Of a stretch of 64,000 nucleotides of DNA, positions 7,971 to 16,571 are shown one piece after another. The DNA is from JAIQFL01 sp035295745. GTDB taxonomy: Bacteria; Acidobacteriota; Terriglobia; Bryobacterales; Bryobacteraceae. The stretch's first letter is position 1, and each line of letters opens with the position of its first letter. The translations under genes and the position numbers were made by a program. The DNA lies in contig DATGIL010000034.1 in the NCBI GenBank assembly GCA_035295745.1, forward strand, positions 62,001 to 126,000, read 5' to 3'. A model generated the notes under the pieces. The model was given only the letters and a program-made list of their open reading frames with translations, ran no database searches and was not told the origin of the DNA.

Positions 7971-8366
7971 CTAGCGGACCATAATCGAGGAAATCCGGTC
8001 ATTCCAGGTGTGCCCGTCGCGGAACTTTTGCGTGCGCAGGTCACTGATGCTCGAGCGGAATTCCTGGCTGCCGCCCTTGAACGCCCGATCGTTGTACACC
8101 ATCACGCGCGCATTCCCGAACAATTGAATGGAGGTAATGTTGTCTCCGAAATCTCCGGGAAGGCTGTCCAGTTTGTCGCCGCGAGATACGCAGAAGCGAT
8201 CGCCCTGGAAATTAGTGTCCTTGAAGAAACAGGCGCCGGCGCGCGGAAATGGTCGTTTGTTCCAGGTACTGTCCCATCGTGGATGGTCCCGATAGTTCCA
8301 CGGATCCTGTGCCGTTGCCACGAATGCAATCGACAGCAAACTACAGACCGACAGAATACGCTTCAT
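7971..8366 (-). CDS. Secreted beta/gamma-crystallin-fold protein
   Basis: A 131-residue protein with a clear Sec signal peptide (MKRILSVCSLLSIAFVATAQ) and one beta/gamma-crystallin-like domain made of two Greek-key halves: ACFFKDTNFQGDRFCVSRGD and VMVYNDRAFKGGSQEF, each followed by a serine/aspartate-rich strand. Such domains often bind calcium or act as secreted protease inhibitors of the streptomyces I36 type. AAGGAGG upstream supports ATG 8366. It faces the aldo/keto reductase gene and is transcribed alone. The fold is well supported; the role is not known. Confidence 0.82.
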   Translation of the reverse strand: MKRILSVCSLLSIAFVATAQDPWNYRDHPRWDSTWNKRPFPRAGACFFKDTNFQGDRFCVSRGDKLDSLPGDFGDNITSIQLFGNARVMVYNDRAFKGGSQEFRSSISDLRTQKFRDGHTWNDRISSIMVR

Positions 8367-8528
8367 TCTCGAATCCTCCTTGAATCGCCGTTGGCCCTCG
8401 TTTGGACCCTCACCGTTTTCTTCTCGCCATCACATCAAAGAGGCCCGCCGGTGCGCAATCGGCGAATGTCGTGAAACGCACGAGCCGGGCGTTACGGTTT
8501 GTCATACTGGAAGGTCTCGAGAACCCAA

Positions 8529-10358
8529 GTGAAGATCTACCGGCGCGATTTTCTCAACAACGTCCTGTTGGGCGCGGGGGCCGCCCTCTTGAAGATGCCC
8601 GCCCCGGCCTCTGCGCAAAGGGCGTCCGGACGCGATACGTTCACCGGCTATGGCGGTGTGGGGGATTATGCCGCCTCGAACGGCGATCCCTGGCCGGTAG
8701 TCAGCGCCGGACACAAGTTCGCCAAGGGAAGCGGCACGCCGCAGCCCACTGAAATCCACGACACGGGTGAAACGTTCGACTTGTTGATTGTGGGCGGTGG
8801 TCTCAGCGGCCTGGGCTCGGCGTTTTATTTCGCCAAGGCCACGGGCGGCAGCAAGCATTGCCTGATTCTGGAGAACCATCCGATTTTCGGTGGCCATTGC
8901 AAGCAGAATGAATTTCTGGTCAATGGCCGCCGCCTGATCGGCCCACAGGCGTCCAACGACTTCGCGGTTCCCCGTGAAGGCTCGCACAATCAGATGGACG
9001 AGCTCTTCACCGAGCTTGGTCTTCCTCGCGAATATGCATGGGCTTCGTGGGACCCATCCCTCAAGCCGCTGCGGATTCCTCGCGACAACTACTCCCATAT
9101 GGATGGCATTAACGATACCCAGGTGGATGTCGGCTACTTCTTCGGCCGCCAGCCTGGTGGCTCGAAGCCCTTATGGTTGCGCAATATTTTCGCCAACAAG
9201 CTGGAGGGCACTCCCTTCTCGAAGGAAGTGCGAGGCGATCTTCTGAAATGGCGCGCCACCACTGGCGGATCCGAAACGGTGCGGCGCCATCTCGATGCCA
9301 TCACCTACCAACAATATCTGGAAGGCGAATTGGGATTGCGCCCGGAAGTGACGAAATTCGTCGAGCCGGTGATCGGATTGATCTGCGGAGCCAGCCCCGA
9401 CGCGGTGTGCGCGCGAGCGGGCCACAACCTGGTGATTCCTGCTGCCTCCGCGCCCGGCATCTCGTTTCCTGGAGGCAACACCACCTTTGCGCGTCATCTG
9501 ATGCGCTGGCTCATTCCCGATGCGATCCCAGGCGAGTTGAGCTTTGCCAACGTGCTCAATACGGCGGTGAACTTCGACGCGCTCGATCGGTCAGGATCGG
9601 CCACGCGGGTGCGTTTGGGCGCGACGGTGACGCGCGTGGAGCATACGAATTCCGGTGTCGCCGTTACGTACGAAAAGGATGGGAAGCTCTGGCGGACGCG
9701 TGGCCGCAAGGTTGTGATGGCATCCCCGGGTTGGCTGAATCGGCACATTCTGGCGGATTTACCCGGGGACCTGCGCGAGGCCTACGACGAATTCCATTAC
9801 GGGCCCGCGATGAGCGTGAACGTCGCGCTCACGAATTGGCGATTCCTATATCGATTGGAGGCGCCCGCAGTCCGGTATTTCAACGAAGGCTTCGGTTGGT
9901 CGTGCAATATTCGATGCCCGATGATGGCGGGATCCTTTCGCCCCGTGCTGCATCCGGACGAGCCCGTGGTGCTGACCTTCTACACGGGGTTGTATGCCCC
10001 AGGCCATTCCGTCGCGGAGCAGGGAGAACTGGGCCGCAAACGGCTGCTCGAAACCACCTACGCCGATTACGAGAAGCAGATCGTCAGGCAAATGACGATT
10101 CTGTTTCAGGACGCCGGATTCCGGGCTTCCCGGGACATCGCGGGCGTCGTGCTGAACCGGTGGGGGCACGCCCGGGTACTGCAGCCGCCGGGTTTCTACT
10201 ACGGCCGCGACGGTAAGGCATCGCCGAGGGAAATTGTACAGAGAGGATATGGGCAGATCGTGATTGCGCACTCCGAATTGAACGGCCATCAGAGTGCTGC
10301 CGGCGCGCTGCAGCAAGCCAAGCGCGCGGCCGAAGACGTGCTTCGATCAGGCGCTTGA
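8529..10358 (+). CDS. Tat-exported FAD oxidoreductase, spermidine-dehydrogenase-like
   Basis: A flavoprotein of about 609 residues. The N-terminus YRRDFLNNVLLGAGAALL is a twin-arginine signal followed by a hydrophobic stretch, so the enzyme is probably periplasmic. The FAD-binding motif LLIVGGGLSGLGSAFYFA lies near residue 95, followed by ENHPIFGGHCKQNEF. The C-terminal region has the RWGHARVLQPPGF segment and a final helix (HQSAAGALQQAKRAAEDVL) typical of amine oxidase folds. The closest recognisable group is the NAD(P)-binding/spermidine dehydrogenase family; the amine substrate is not certain. GTG 8529 is chosen because the Tat motif follows directly; upstream TTG 8499 is possible. Confidence 0.8.
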   Translation: MKIYRRDFLNNVLLGAGAALLKMPAPASAQRASGRDTFTGYGGVGDYAASNGDPWPVVSAGHKFAKGSGTPQPTEIHDTGETFDLLIVGGGLSGLGSAFYFAKATGGSKHCLILENHPIFGGHCKQNEFLVNGRRLIGPQASNDFAVPREGSHNQMDELFTELGLPREYAWASWDPSLKPLRIPRDNYSHMDGINDTQVDVGYFFGRQPGGSKPLWLRNIFANKLEGTPFSKEVRGDLLKWRATTGGSETVRRHLDAITYQQYLEGELGLRPEVTKFVEPVIGLICGASPDAVCARAGHNLVIPAASAPGISFPGGNTTFARHLMRWLIPDAIPGELSFANVLNTAVNFDALDRSGSATRVRLGATVTRVEHTNSGVAVTYEKDGKLWRTRGRKVVMASPGWLNRHILADLPGDLREAYDEFHYGPAMSVNVALTNWRFLYRLEAPAVRYFNEGFGWSCNIRCPMMAGSFRPVLHPDEPVVLTFYTGLYAPGHSVAEQGELGRKRLLETTYADYEKQIVRQMTILFQDAGFRASRDIAGVVLNRWGHARVLQPPGFYYGRDGKASPREIVQRGYGQIVIAHSELNGHQSAAGALQQAKRAAEDVLRSGA

Positions 10359-10367
10359 TAAAGCGGC

Positions 10368-10418
10368 GTGGCGCAAACACCCTGTTTGCCGCGTCGACAC
10401 TCCTGTCGACGCTTTTCG
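10368..10418 (-). repeat. Double-hairpin repeat, copy 1
   Basis: Reverse-orientation copy of the ~51-bp element: outer motif GGCGCAAACA...TGTTTGCC and inner motif GCGTCGACA...TGTCGACGC, ending in CTTTTCG. It starts 10 bases after the FAD oxidoreductase stop codon and forms an inverted pair with copy 2. Confidence 0.85.
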
Positions 10419-10514
10419 TCTGTCCGCTCATTCTGGCGAAATGAACCCACATTTCGCTTACGAGCCCCGCGCGTTACCAAGCGATCTGGCGATATGTCGG
10501 CGAACTTCTGAAAC

Positions 10515-10533
10515 CACGTACTTAAGGTACGTG
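10515..10533. repeat. Short palindrome between repeat copies 1 and 2
   Basis: CACGTAC TTAAG GTACGTG is a perfect 7-bp-arm inverted repeat directly abutting copy 2. It could extend the BIME-like structure or be an operator for the downstream gene. Confidence 0.5.
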
Positions 10534-10587
10534 CGAAAAGCGTCGAGAAGAATCTCGACGCTCCAAAGAGGAATCTTTGCGCCGCGG
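10534..10587 (+). repeat. Double-hairpin repeat, copy 2
   Basis: Forward copy. The first stem is GCGTCGAGA with TCTCGACGC. The second stem is degenerate on its left arm (CTCCAAAGA) with TCTTTGCGCC on the right. It lies 31 bases upstream of the DUF721 start codon, so any transcript of that gene may carry it in its leader. Confidence 0.8.
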
Positions 10588-10618
10588 GTGCCATGATACA
10601 ATCGTCGAATCGCCTCAC

Positions 10619-11017
10619 ATGGAACGCGCCAGCAAGCTCATCCGCAGCCTGAGACTGCCTCGCGATACCTTCAGCCCCGCGGAGATCGTCTGCGCCGCAT
10701 GGCCCGCGGCGGTGGGTAAGAAGATCGCATCTCACACGCGCGCCGCGCACATGGTGCGTACTCGACTTGTGATCGAAGTCGAAGACCGCCTCTGGCAGCG
10801 CCAATTGTTTGCCCTCACTTCTCACATTCTGCGGAATTTCGAAAAAAGCCTGGGGCCCGGACTTGTCGAGGATCTCGAATTTCGCATCGTGCCGCGACGC
10901 CGTGAACCGCAACGCGCTGAAACCAGCGTCCCGGACCTCTTCGATGAGGCCGAGAGTATCGATGATCCGGTACTGCGCGGCATCTATCGTTCCTCTCGCA
11001 ATAAGGCGCTCGCGTGA
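10619..11017 (+). CDS. DUF721 / DciA-like protein
   Basis: A 132-residue cytosolic protein of the DUF721 family, whose best studied member DciA loads the replicative helicase in bacteria lacking DnaC. The family core is visible as FSPAEIVCAAWPAAVGKKIASHTR, here cited in parts: AAWPAAVGKKIA, then VEVEDRLWQRQL-like VIEVEDRLWQRQL and ALTSHILRNFEKSLG. The C-terminus is polar and probably disordered. ATG 10619 gives family-like length. Its stop overlaps the gatC start by four bases (GTGA), so it is coupled to gatC-gatA. The helicase-loading role is inferred from the family. Confidence 0.75.
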   Translation: MERASKLIRSLRLPRDTFSPAEIVCAAWPAAVGKKIASHTRAAHMVRTRLVIEVEDRLWQRQLFALTSHILRNFEKSLGPGLVEDLEFRIVPRRREPQRAETSVPDLFDEAESIDDPVLRGIYRSSRNKALA

Positions 11018-11313
11018 AGATTACGGAAAAGGAAGTCCGCTACGTCGCCGGACTGTCGAACTTGAACCTCACCGATGCGGAGGTCGCGCGATTCCAGTCG
11101 GATCTCGATGGCATCCTGGAGCATATGGATCGCCTCAATGAGATCGACGCCAGCGGAGTCGAACCGATGGCGCAGGTGCTCTTCGAGGCGGAGGAAACTG
11201 CCACATTGCGCGCCGATATTCCGGTGCCGCCGCTGGGGAATGAGGCCGCCGTGCGCAATGCACCGCAAGCAGGCGCCGGCTACTTCAAGGTTCCGAGGGT
11301 AATCGAACGGTGA
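11014..11313 (+). CDS. gatC: Asp/Glu-tRNA amidotransferase subunit C
   Basis: GatC is the small subunit of the GatCAB amidotransferase, which converts Asp-tRNA(Asn) and Glu-tRNA(Gln) to their amide forms. The 99-residue length and the motifs VRYVAGLSNLNLTDAEV, LDGILEHMDRLNEID and the proline-rich loop PVPPLGNEAAVRNAP ending in GYFKVPRVIE are typical. The GTG start overlaps the upstream TGA (GTGA), and its own stop overlaps the gatA start in the same way, indicating translational coupling of the three genes. gatB is not in the window. Confidence 0.95.
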   Translation: MKITEKEVRYVAGLSNLNLTDAEVARFQSDLDGILEHMDRLNEIDASGVEPMAQVLFEAEETATLRADIPVPPLGNEAAVRNAPQAGAGYFKVPRVIER

Positions 11314-12734
11314 CGATCGATTCGGTGCGCGATGCACTGCTTTCGCGAAAGGTGAGCGCGGTAGAACTGACGTCCGAGGCATTGAAACAGGCCGAGATGG
11401 AGAATCCGCGGACCAATGCTTATCTGCACTTTGCTCCGGAGCGGGCACTTGCGGCGGCGCGGCGGGTGGACGAGCAAATGGTCCGCGGCGAAGAGCTTGG
11501 TCCGCTGGCCGGCGTGCCGATCGCGGTGAAGGACGTCATTGTCACCAAGGGACTCAAGACGACGTGCGGCTCGCGCTTACTGGCGAATTACATTCCGCCT
11601 TATGACGCGACGGCTGTGGTGCGGCTCGAAGAGGCCGGCGGCATCCTGATCGGGAAGACCAACTGTGACGAGTTCGCGATGGGCTCGTCGAACGAGAATT
11701 CCGCCTTCGGGCCCGTACGCAATCCAATCGACTTGGAGCGGGTACCGGGCGGCACCAGCGGCGGTTCGGCCGCCGCAGTGGCGCAAGGCACCGCAGTGGT
11801 GGCGCTGGGCTCCGATACCGGCGGGTCCATCCGCCAGCCGGCGTCGTTTTGCGGAGTGGTCGGGGTCTGCCCCACCTATGGACGCGTCTCGCGATACGGG
11901 CTCACCGCGCACGCCAGCTCGCTCGATCATATTGGTCCACTAGCGAACACAGTGAAGGATGCGGCGACGCTGCTACGAGTGATCGCAGGCCACGACCCGT
12001 GCGACTCCACGTCTGCCGCCGCGCCCGTGCCGGATTATTCCGTGCGCCTGGATGGTGTCGTAAATGGCTTGAAGCTTGGGCTGCCTCGCGAGTATCTAAA
12101 AGATTTGACGAGCGAGACCGGCGATCTCATTGCAAAGGGCGTGGAGGCGTTCCGGCGATTGGGGTGTGAAGTGCGCGAGATCAGTTTGCCCGCGACCGAC
12201 TACGCCATTGCGTGCTACTACATCATTTCCACGGCTGAGGCCAGCTCGAACCTGGCGCGCTTCGACGGGGTGCGCTACACCGTACGTTCGAACGGCTCGG
12301 AAACCCTATCGGATATGTATCGGAACACCCGTGGCGAGGGCTTCGGAGCGGAGTGCAAGCGCCGGATCATGCTGGGCACGTACGTGTTAAGCCACGGTTA
12401 CTACGATGCTTACTACGTGAAGGCACAGAAGGTGCGTTCGCTGGTGGCTCGTGATTTTGCGAACGCGTTTCAAGAGGTGGATGCAATTGTGGCGCCGGTT
12501 TCGCCCTTCCCGGCCTTTAAACTGGGAGAGAAGGTAAACGACCCCATCGCGATGTACCTCTCGGACATCTATACCATTACCGGGAGTTTGGCGGGCATTC
12601 CGTGCATGAGCGTTCCGTGCGGAAAGACCGCCGCCGGGCTGCCGGTGGGGATGCAGATTATGGCCCGGCATTTCGACGAGACGACGATGTTCCGTCTCGC
12701 CGACGCCTTTGAGCGAACACGTTTCGAGGGATAG
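11310..12734 (+). CDS. gatA: Asp/Glu-tRNA amidotransferase subunit A
   Basis: GatA is the amidase subunit that releases ammonia from glutamine for transamidation in the GatCAB complex. The Ser-cisSer-Lys catalytic set is visible: Lys in GVPIAVKDVIV, the glycine/serine-rich GGTSGGSAAAVA, and GSDTGGSIRQPASFCGVVG. DCDEFAMGS-type sequence appears as NCDEFAMGSSNENSAFG. At 474 residues it is normal length for the family. The GTG start overlaps the gatC stop by four bases. A superoxide dismutase gene follows after 71 bases. Confidence 0.96.
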   Translation: MTIDSVRDALLSRKVSAVELTSEALKQAEMENPRTNAYLHFAPERALAAARRVDEQMVRGEELGPLAGVPIAVKDVIVTKGLKTTCGSRLLANYIPPYDATAVVRLEEAGGILIGKTNCDEFAMGSSNENSAFGPVRNPIDLERVPGGTSGGSAAAVAQGTAVVALGSDTGGSIRQPASFCGVVGVCPTYGRVSRYGLTAHASSLDHIGPLANTVKDAATLLRVIAGHDPCDSTSAAAPVPDYSVRLDGVVNGLKLGLPREYLKDLTSETGDLIAKGVEAFRRLGCEVREISLPATDYAIACYYIISTAEASSNLARFDGVRYTVRSNGSETLSDMYRNTRGEGFGAECKRRIMLGTYVLSHGYYDAYYVKAQKVRSLVARDFANAFQEVDAIVAPVSPFPAFKLGEKVNDPIAMYLSDIYTITGSLAGIPCMSVPCGKTAAGLPVGMQIMARHFDETTMFRLADAFERTRFEG

Positions 12735-12805
12735 GGAACGTCCCTTCCTACATGCAGGATGGCGGGCCTTCCCCCGCCGCAACGAGGAGACTAAGGAGAA
12801 TCGAT

Positions 12806-13411
12806 ATGCCATTCACATTACCGCCGTTGCCTTATGCCAGCGATGCACTCGAGCCGCACATCGACAAGATGACGATGGAGATCCATCATGGCAAACACCA
12901 CAACGCATACGTCACCAACCTGAACAAGGCGTTGGAATCGGCCCCCGACCTGGCCGGCAAAAGCGTAGAGGAGTTGTTGGCCAACAACTGCGCGATTGTT
13001 CCGGAGAGCATCCGTACCGCGGTTAGGAACAACGGTGGCGGTCACATCAACCACTCGATGTTCTGGAAGATCATGAAGGGCGGCGGTGGCGGAGCGCCGG
13101 TCGGGAACGTGGCGCAGGCCATCATCGGAACCTTCGGCAGCTTCGACAGTTTCAAGGAAAAATTCAATGCCGCGGGAGCTGGGCGTTTTGGTTCGGGATG
13201 GGCTTGGCTGGTTAAGTCTGGTGGTAAGATCGATATCTACTCCACCGCGAATCAAGACAGCCCTCTGATGGAAGGGAAGTCTCCGGTGATGGGCCTGGAT
13301 GTCTGGGAGCACGCATACTACCTGAAGTACCAAAATCGCAGGCCGGATTACATGGCGGCCTGGTGGAATGTAGTGAACTGGGAAGAAATCGAAAACCGGT
13401 TCAATTCTTAA
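12806..13411 (+). CDS. sodA: Superoxide dismutase, Fe/Mn type
   Basis: A 201-residue cytosolic Fe/Mn superoxide dismutase that converts superoxide to oxygen and hydrogen peroxide. The four metal ligands are in MEIHHGKHHNAYV (His), HINHSMFW (His) and GLDVWEHAYYL (Asp and His). Further marks are the glycine-rich GGGGGAPVG and GSGWAWLV. AAGGAG upstream supports ATG 12806. The Gly-rich loop and GGGHINHSMFW do not settle Fe against Mn. It stands alone between gatA and sthA, with an inverted repeat just downstream. Confidence 0.95.
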   Translation: MPFTLPPLPYASDALEPHIDKMTMEIHHGKHHNAYVTNLNKALESAPDLAGKSVEELLANNCAIVPESIRTAVRNNGGGHINHSMFWKIMKGGGGGAPVGNVAQAIIGTFGSFDSFKEKFNAAGAGRFGSGWAWLVKSGGKIDIYSTANQDSPLMEGKSPVMGLDVWEHAYYLKYQNRRPDYMAAWWNVVNWEEIENRFNS

Positions 13412-13420
13412 GGTCAGCAT

Positions 13421-13490
13421 TGGTCGGGCATGCTTTAGCTTGCCAATGCGTTTCAAAAACGTGAATTGGCCAAGCTAAAGCGTGGCCCCA
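13421..13490. repeat. Inverted repeat between sodA and sthA
   Basis: CATGCTTTAGCTTGCCAAT pairs with ATTGGCCAAGCTAAAGCGTG with one bulge, flanked by complementary GGGC/GCCC. The arms are about 20 bases with an ~18-base loop. It may act as a terminator for sodA, but no T-tract follows. The GGGCATGCTTT motif recurs near 7950, so a dispersed repeat is likely. Confidence 0.6.
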
Positions 13491-13500
13491 CCATATTCTT

Positions 13501-14889
13501 ATGCGCACTTACGATCTCATCGTTATCGGTTCGGGTCCGGCGGGTCAGCGTGCGGCCATTCAGGCCGCCAAGATGGGGCGGCGCGTGGCCGTGATTGAAC
13601 AGCGCGAGATCGTCGGCGGCGCTTGTATCAATACCGGAACTATTCCCAGTAAGACGATGCGTGAGGCCGTATTGCACCTGTCGGGTTTCCAATTTCAGGG
13701 AATCTACGGCATCAACTACCACGTCAAAGAAAAGATCAGCATGGCGGACCTGGGTTTCCGCGTGCAACAGGTAATCAAGACCGAAGCCGACGTCACTCAG
13801 GCGCAGTTGGCGCGTAACGGCGTCGATGTGATCATCGGCCGCGGCAGTTTCCTGGATGCGACGCACGTGCGGGTGGAGAATTCGAGCGGGCAGGCCGATT
13901 TCGAAGCTCCTGTCACGATTATCGCTACGGGGACAAAGCCTGCTACCTCCAAGGCGGTGCCGCTCAACGGCCGCACGATCATGAACAGCGACCAGATCCT
14001 CGCCATGCCGACGATTCCGCGAACTCTGATCGTAGTGGGCGGCGGTGTGATCGGCGTGGAATACGCGTGCATGTTCGCGATCCTGGGCGTGCGCGTGATC
14101 CTGGTGGAGAAACGACCCCGCCTGCTGGAATTCGCAGACGCTGAGATCATCGAGGCACTCTCCTACCATCTGCGCGATCATCGCGTCACCCTGCGCCTGA
14201 ATGAAGGCGTCGCCAGCGTGGAAGAGATGCCCGATGGCGCCGTGGTAGCGAACCTCGAGAGCAAGAAGCGCGTCGTGGGTGATGCTCTGCTTTACGCCGT
14301 GGGCCGCCAGGGCAATGTAGACGAGCTCAATCTGGAAGCGGCTGGCCTGTCGGCTGACAATCGCGGACGCATCTCGGTGGACGCAGATTACCACACCAAG
14401 GTACCCAATATTTATGCTGTCGGCGATGTGATCGGATTTCCGAGCCTGGCTTCGGTTTCGATGGAACAGGGACGCATCGCGGCGGCGAATGCGTGCGGTA
14501 TCAAGATTCAGTCGAATCCTGCGACTTATCCCTACGGCATCTACACGATTCCCGAGATCTCGTTCACCGGCCAGACTGAGGAGCAGTTGACCGAAGCCGA
14601 CGTGCCGTACGAGGTGGGCGTATCGTACTATCGCGAGACCGCTCGTGGCCAGATTCGCGGCGACACCACGGGACGTCTCAAGATCATTTTCCACAGGGAA
14701 ACGCGCGAGATCCTCGGCGTGCACATCATCGGAGAGGGTGCATCGGAGTTACTGCACATCGGGCAGGCGGTAATGATCCTGAAGGGCAAGATCGATTACT
14801 TCGTGGAAACGGTGTTCAACTATCCCACTTTGGCCGAATGTTACAAACAGGCGGCATTCAACGGGGTCAACAAGCTGTTGCGGTTTTAG
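13501..14889 (+). CDS. sthA: Soluble pyridine nucleotide transhydrogenase
   Basis: A 462-residue cytosolic flavoprotein of the SthA (Si-specific transhydrogenase) type that equilibrates NADPH and NAD. The FAD motif is DLIVIGSGPAGQRAAIQAAK. The segment GACINTGTIPSK corresponds to the redox-active disulfide region of related reductases but lacks the second cysteine, as is usual in SthA and unlike dihydrolipoamide dehydrogenase. The NAD(P) motif is VVGGGVIGVEYACMF, and YAVGDVIGFPSLASVSMEQG and the dimerisation domain follow. A ROK-fold gene starts 12 bases downstream, so the two form a likely operon. Confidence 0.92.
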   Translation: MRTYDLIVIGSGPAGQRAAIQAAKMGRRVAVIEQREIVGGACINTGTIPSKTMREAVLHLSGFQFQGIYGINYHVKEKISMADLGFRVQQVIKTEADVTQAQLARNGVDVIIGRGSFLDATHVRVENSSGQADFEAPVTIIATGTKPATSKAVPLNGRTIMNSDQILAMPTIPRTLIVVGGGVIGVEYACMFAILGVRVILVEKRPRLLEFADAEIIEALSYHLRDHRVTLRLNEGVASVEEMPDGAVVANLESKKRVVGDALLYAVGRQGNVDELNLEAAGLSADNRGRISVDADYHTKVPNIYAVGDVIGFPSLASVSMEQGRIAAANACGIKIQSNPATYPYGIYTIPEISFTGQTEEQLTEADVPYEVGVSYYRETARGQIRGDTTGRLKIIFHRETREILGVHIIGEGASELLHIGQAVMILKGKIDYFVETVFNYPTLAECYKQAAFNGVNKLLRF

Positions 14890-14901
14890 GGAGGCTTCGA
14901 G

Positions 14902-15783
14902 ATGGGGCGCAGCATCGGCATAATAGCAACACGCTACATCTGGGTGGGAATCGTCGACGGCAATAAGCTCGGTACGGTTCGGATGTACCCCGAGCCGGGA
15001 GAGGGCGAGATCGACCTCAAGTCTCTTCCGTCGGAGGAGATCATCGCGCGAATTCTGGAGCAGGTGGAATTGCTCCATGAAGGCGAGCCGGTGGAATCGG
15101 TAGGCGCGGGGTTCCCTGGAATTATCCGCAATGGAGTGGTGGACGATTCGCCGAACCTGGCGCAGTTGAAGGGGTTGAACATTCGAGAGCGCCTCTGTTC
15201 GGCGCTTAAGTCCGCGGGGATCGACGCGCCCGTCACGGTGATGAACGACGCGGACGCGCTTGCGGCCGGAATCGCAGCCACTCACGGCGTACTCGAGAAA
15301 CTGATTCGCGTTTGGTATTTGGGCGATGGCATCGGGTTTGGCCGATATCCTTCCAACGACAGCGTGTGCGAGGGCGGTCATATGGTGGTGACGCTGGATC
15401 CCAAGGAACACTTCTGCGGGTGCGGGGGCATCGGCCATCTCGAAGGGATCATGGGCAATCGCGCGATGCGGCTGCGCTTCCTCGATATGGAACCTGAGGA
15501 AGTGTTCAGCCTGGCGCGGCAGGGCGACCAGCGCGCGCTCGATTTCGTGAAGCGATGGCATCGGGCGCTCGCCGCGGCGACCGCTACTCATGTCCACCTG
15601 GATGGTCCTGGACGGTTTTATCTGGCAGGTCCGAACACCGATTTCGTGGATTTGAACATGTTGAACCGGTACCTGCAATACATGGTCAAGATGAGTCCGC
15701 TGCAGGGGACGTTTTTCGAGATCGTTGCGACCTCGCACGATCTGGCACTGATCGGTGCGGCGGTAAGCAGCCGCGGGAAATAA
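14902..15783 (+). CDS. ROK-fold protein with degenerate ATP-binding motif
   Basis: A 293-residue protein with the ROK-family architecture: VGAGFPGIIRNGVVDDSPNL, the NDADALAAG active-site region and a cysteine cluster FCGCGGIGHLEG. ROK members are usually sugar kinases. Here the N-terminal phosphate loop (normally DxGGT) reads GIIATRYIWVGIVDG, with Asp and both glycines lost, and the last zinc cysteine of CxCGxxGC is His. GGGAGG at 14889 supports ATG 14902. It shares a transcript with sthA (inference). It may be a non-catalytic sugar or metabolite binder rather than a kinase. Confidence 0.72.
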   Translation: MGRSIGIIATRYIWVGIVDGNKLGTVRMYPEPGEGEIDLKSLPSEEIIARILEQVELLHEGEPVESVGAGFPGIIRNGVVDDSPNLAQLKGLNIRERLCSALKSAGIDAPVTVMNDADALAAGIAATHGVLEKLIRVWYLGDGIGFGRYPSNDSVCEGGHMVVTLDPKEHFCGCGGIGHLEGIMGNRAMRLRFLDMEPEEVFSLARQGDQRALDFVKRWHRALAAATATHVHLDGPGRFYLAGPNTDFVDLNMLNRYLQYMVKMSPLQGTFFEIVATSHDLALIGAAVSSRGK

Positions 15784-15794
15784 TGCGGGGCGTC

Positions 15795-15816
15795 GCGTAG
15801 CCTGTCCCCAGAATTA
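15795..15816 (+). repeat. Half-copy of the long palindromic repeat
   Basis: GCGTAGCCTGTCCCCAGAATTA matches the right arm of the palindromes at 45489-45569 and 57793-57854. Only one arm is present. It fills the 30-base gap between two convergent genes and reaches the prmA stop codon. Confidence 0.7.
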
Positions 15817-16563
15817 AGCCACGATTAGCAGCGACCAGTTATCTTTGTGGCGGACCTCGCGTGCCGGGGGAAGCGCTTTCTGCACTTCGTTCACTTCGTG
15901 AGCCTCGAATCCGCTGGCCAGGAGGACGCCCTCAGGCCTGAGTACCCGCATGAAATCGGGCGCCAGTTTCACGATAGCGCCTGGGCTGATGTTCGCTACC
16001 ACCAAATCCATCGAGCGATCGGCCACGGCATCCACGGATCCGACAAAGACGCCGCCGCCAATCTCGACGGCGACCGGATCGATATCGCACGGATACACGG
16101 CGCCTGCGCCGAGGAGGCGGGCGACCTCTGCCAGAATGCCCGAACCGGTGCCGACGTCGAGTACCGTCATTCCGGGCTTGCGGAATTCCTCGAGAGCCTC
16201 AATACAGAGTTGGGTGGTGGGATGGACTCCGGTGCCAAATGCCATTCCCGGATTCACGGGAATGCGGAAGCGGCCCGGAGGCGCGGGATCGTCGCGCCAG
16301 GCGGGCACGAGGTAAAATCGCTTTCCCACCTCCATCGGCTGCAGAAGATCGCGCGCCGACTGCACCCAATCGCGCTGCTCCTCGCGCCGGAAGCCCGCAC
16401 CTGGAAACAGGCGCAGCAGCGCCTCACGGTCGGCGCTATCTTCGAAAAACGCGCGCAGATTCCTGGGACTCAGCTCGACGATGCCGGCCACGTCGTGCTC
16501 CCACAACTCCGCGATGAGCAGTTCTCGATCCTCGGGATCGCAATCGATTTCCAGAGAGAACAT
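15814..16563 (-). CDS. prmA: Ribosomal protein L11 methyltransferase
   Basis: A 249-residue SAM-dependent methyltransferase that modifies lysines and the N-terminus of ribosomal protein L11. The PrmA core is clear: FRIPVNPGMAFGTGVHPTTQ, then motif I TVLDVGTGSGILAEVA, DIDPVAVE, and VVANI (the NPPF-like catalytic position) followed by RPEGVLLASGF. The N-terminal domain (MFSLEIDCDPEDRELL) gives family-like length with ATG 16563. It starts eight bases after the DinB-like gene on the same strand, suggesting joint transcription. Confidence 0.92.
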   Translation of the reverse strand: MFSLEIDCDPEDRELLIAELWEHDVAGIVELSPRNLRAFFEDSADREALLRLFPGAGFRREEQRDWVQSARDLLQPMEVGKRFYLVPAWRDDPAPPGRFRIPVNPGMAFGTGVHPTTQLCIEALEEFRKPGMTVLDVGTGSGILAEVARLLGAGAVYPCDIDPVAVEIGGGVFVGSVDAVADRSMDLVVANISPGAIVKLAPDFMRVLRPEGVLLASGFEAHEVNEVQKALPPAREVRHKDNWSLLIVA

Positions 16564-16571
16564 AGCGGCTC

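Noticed and set aside
13453..14724. Minus-strand open frame of 423 codons
   Set aside because: Antisense to sthA with no recognisable motif; the sthA motifs on the plus strand are unambiguous.
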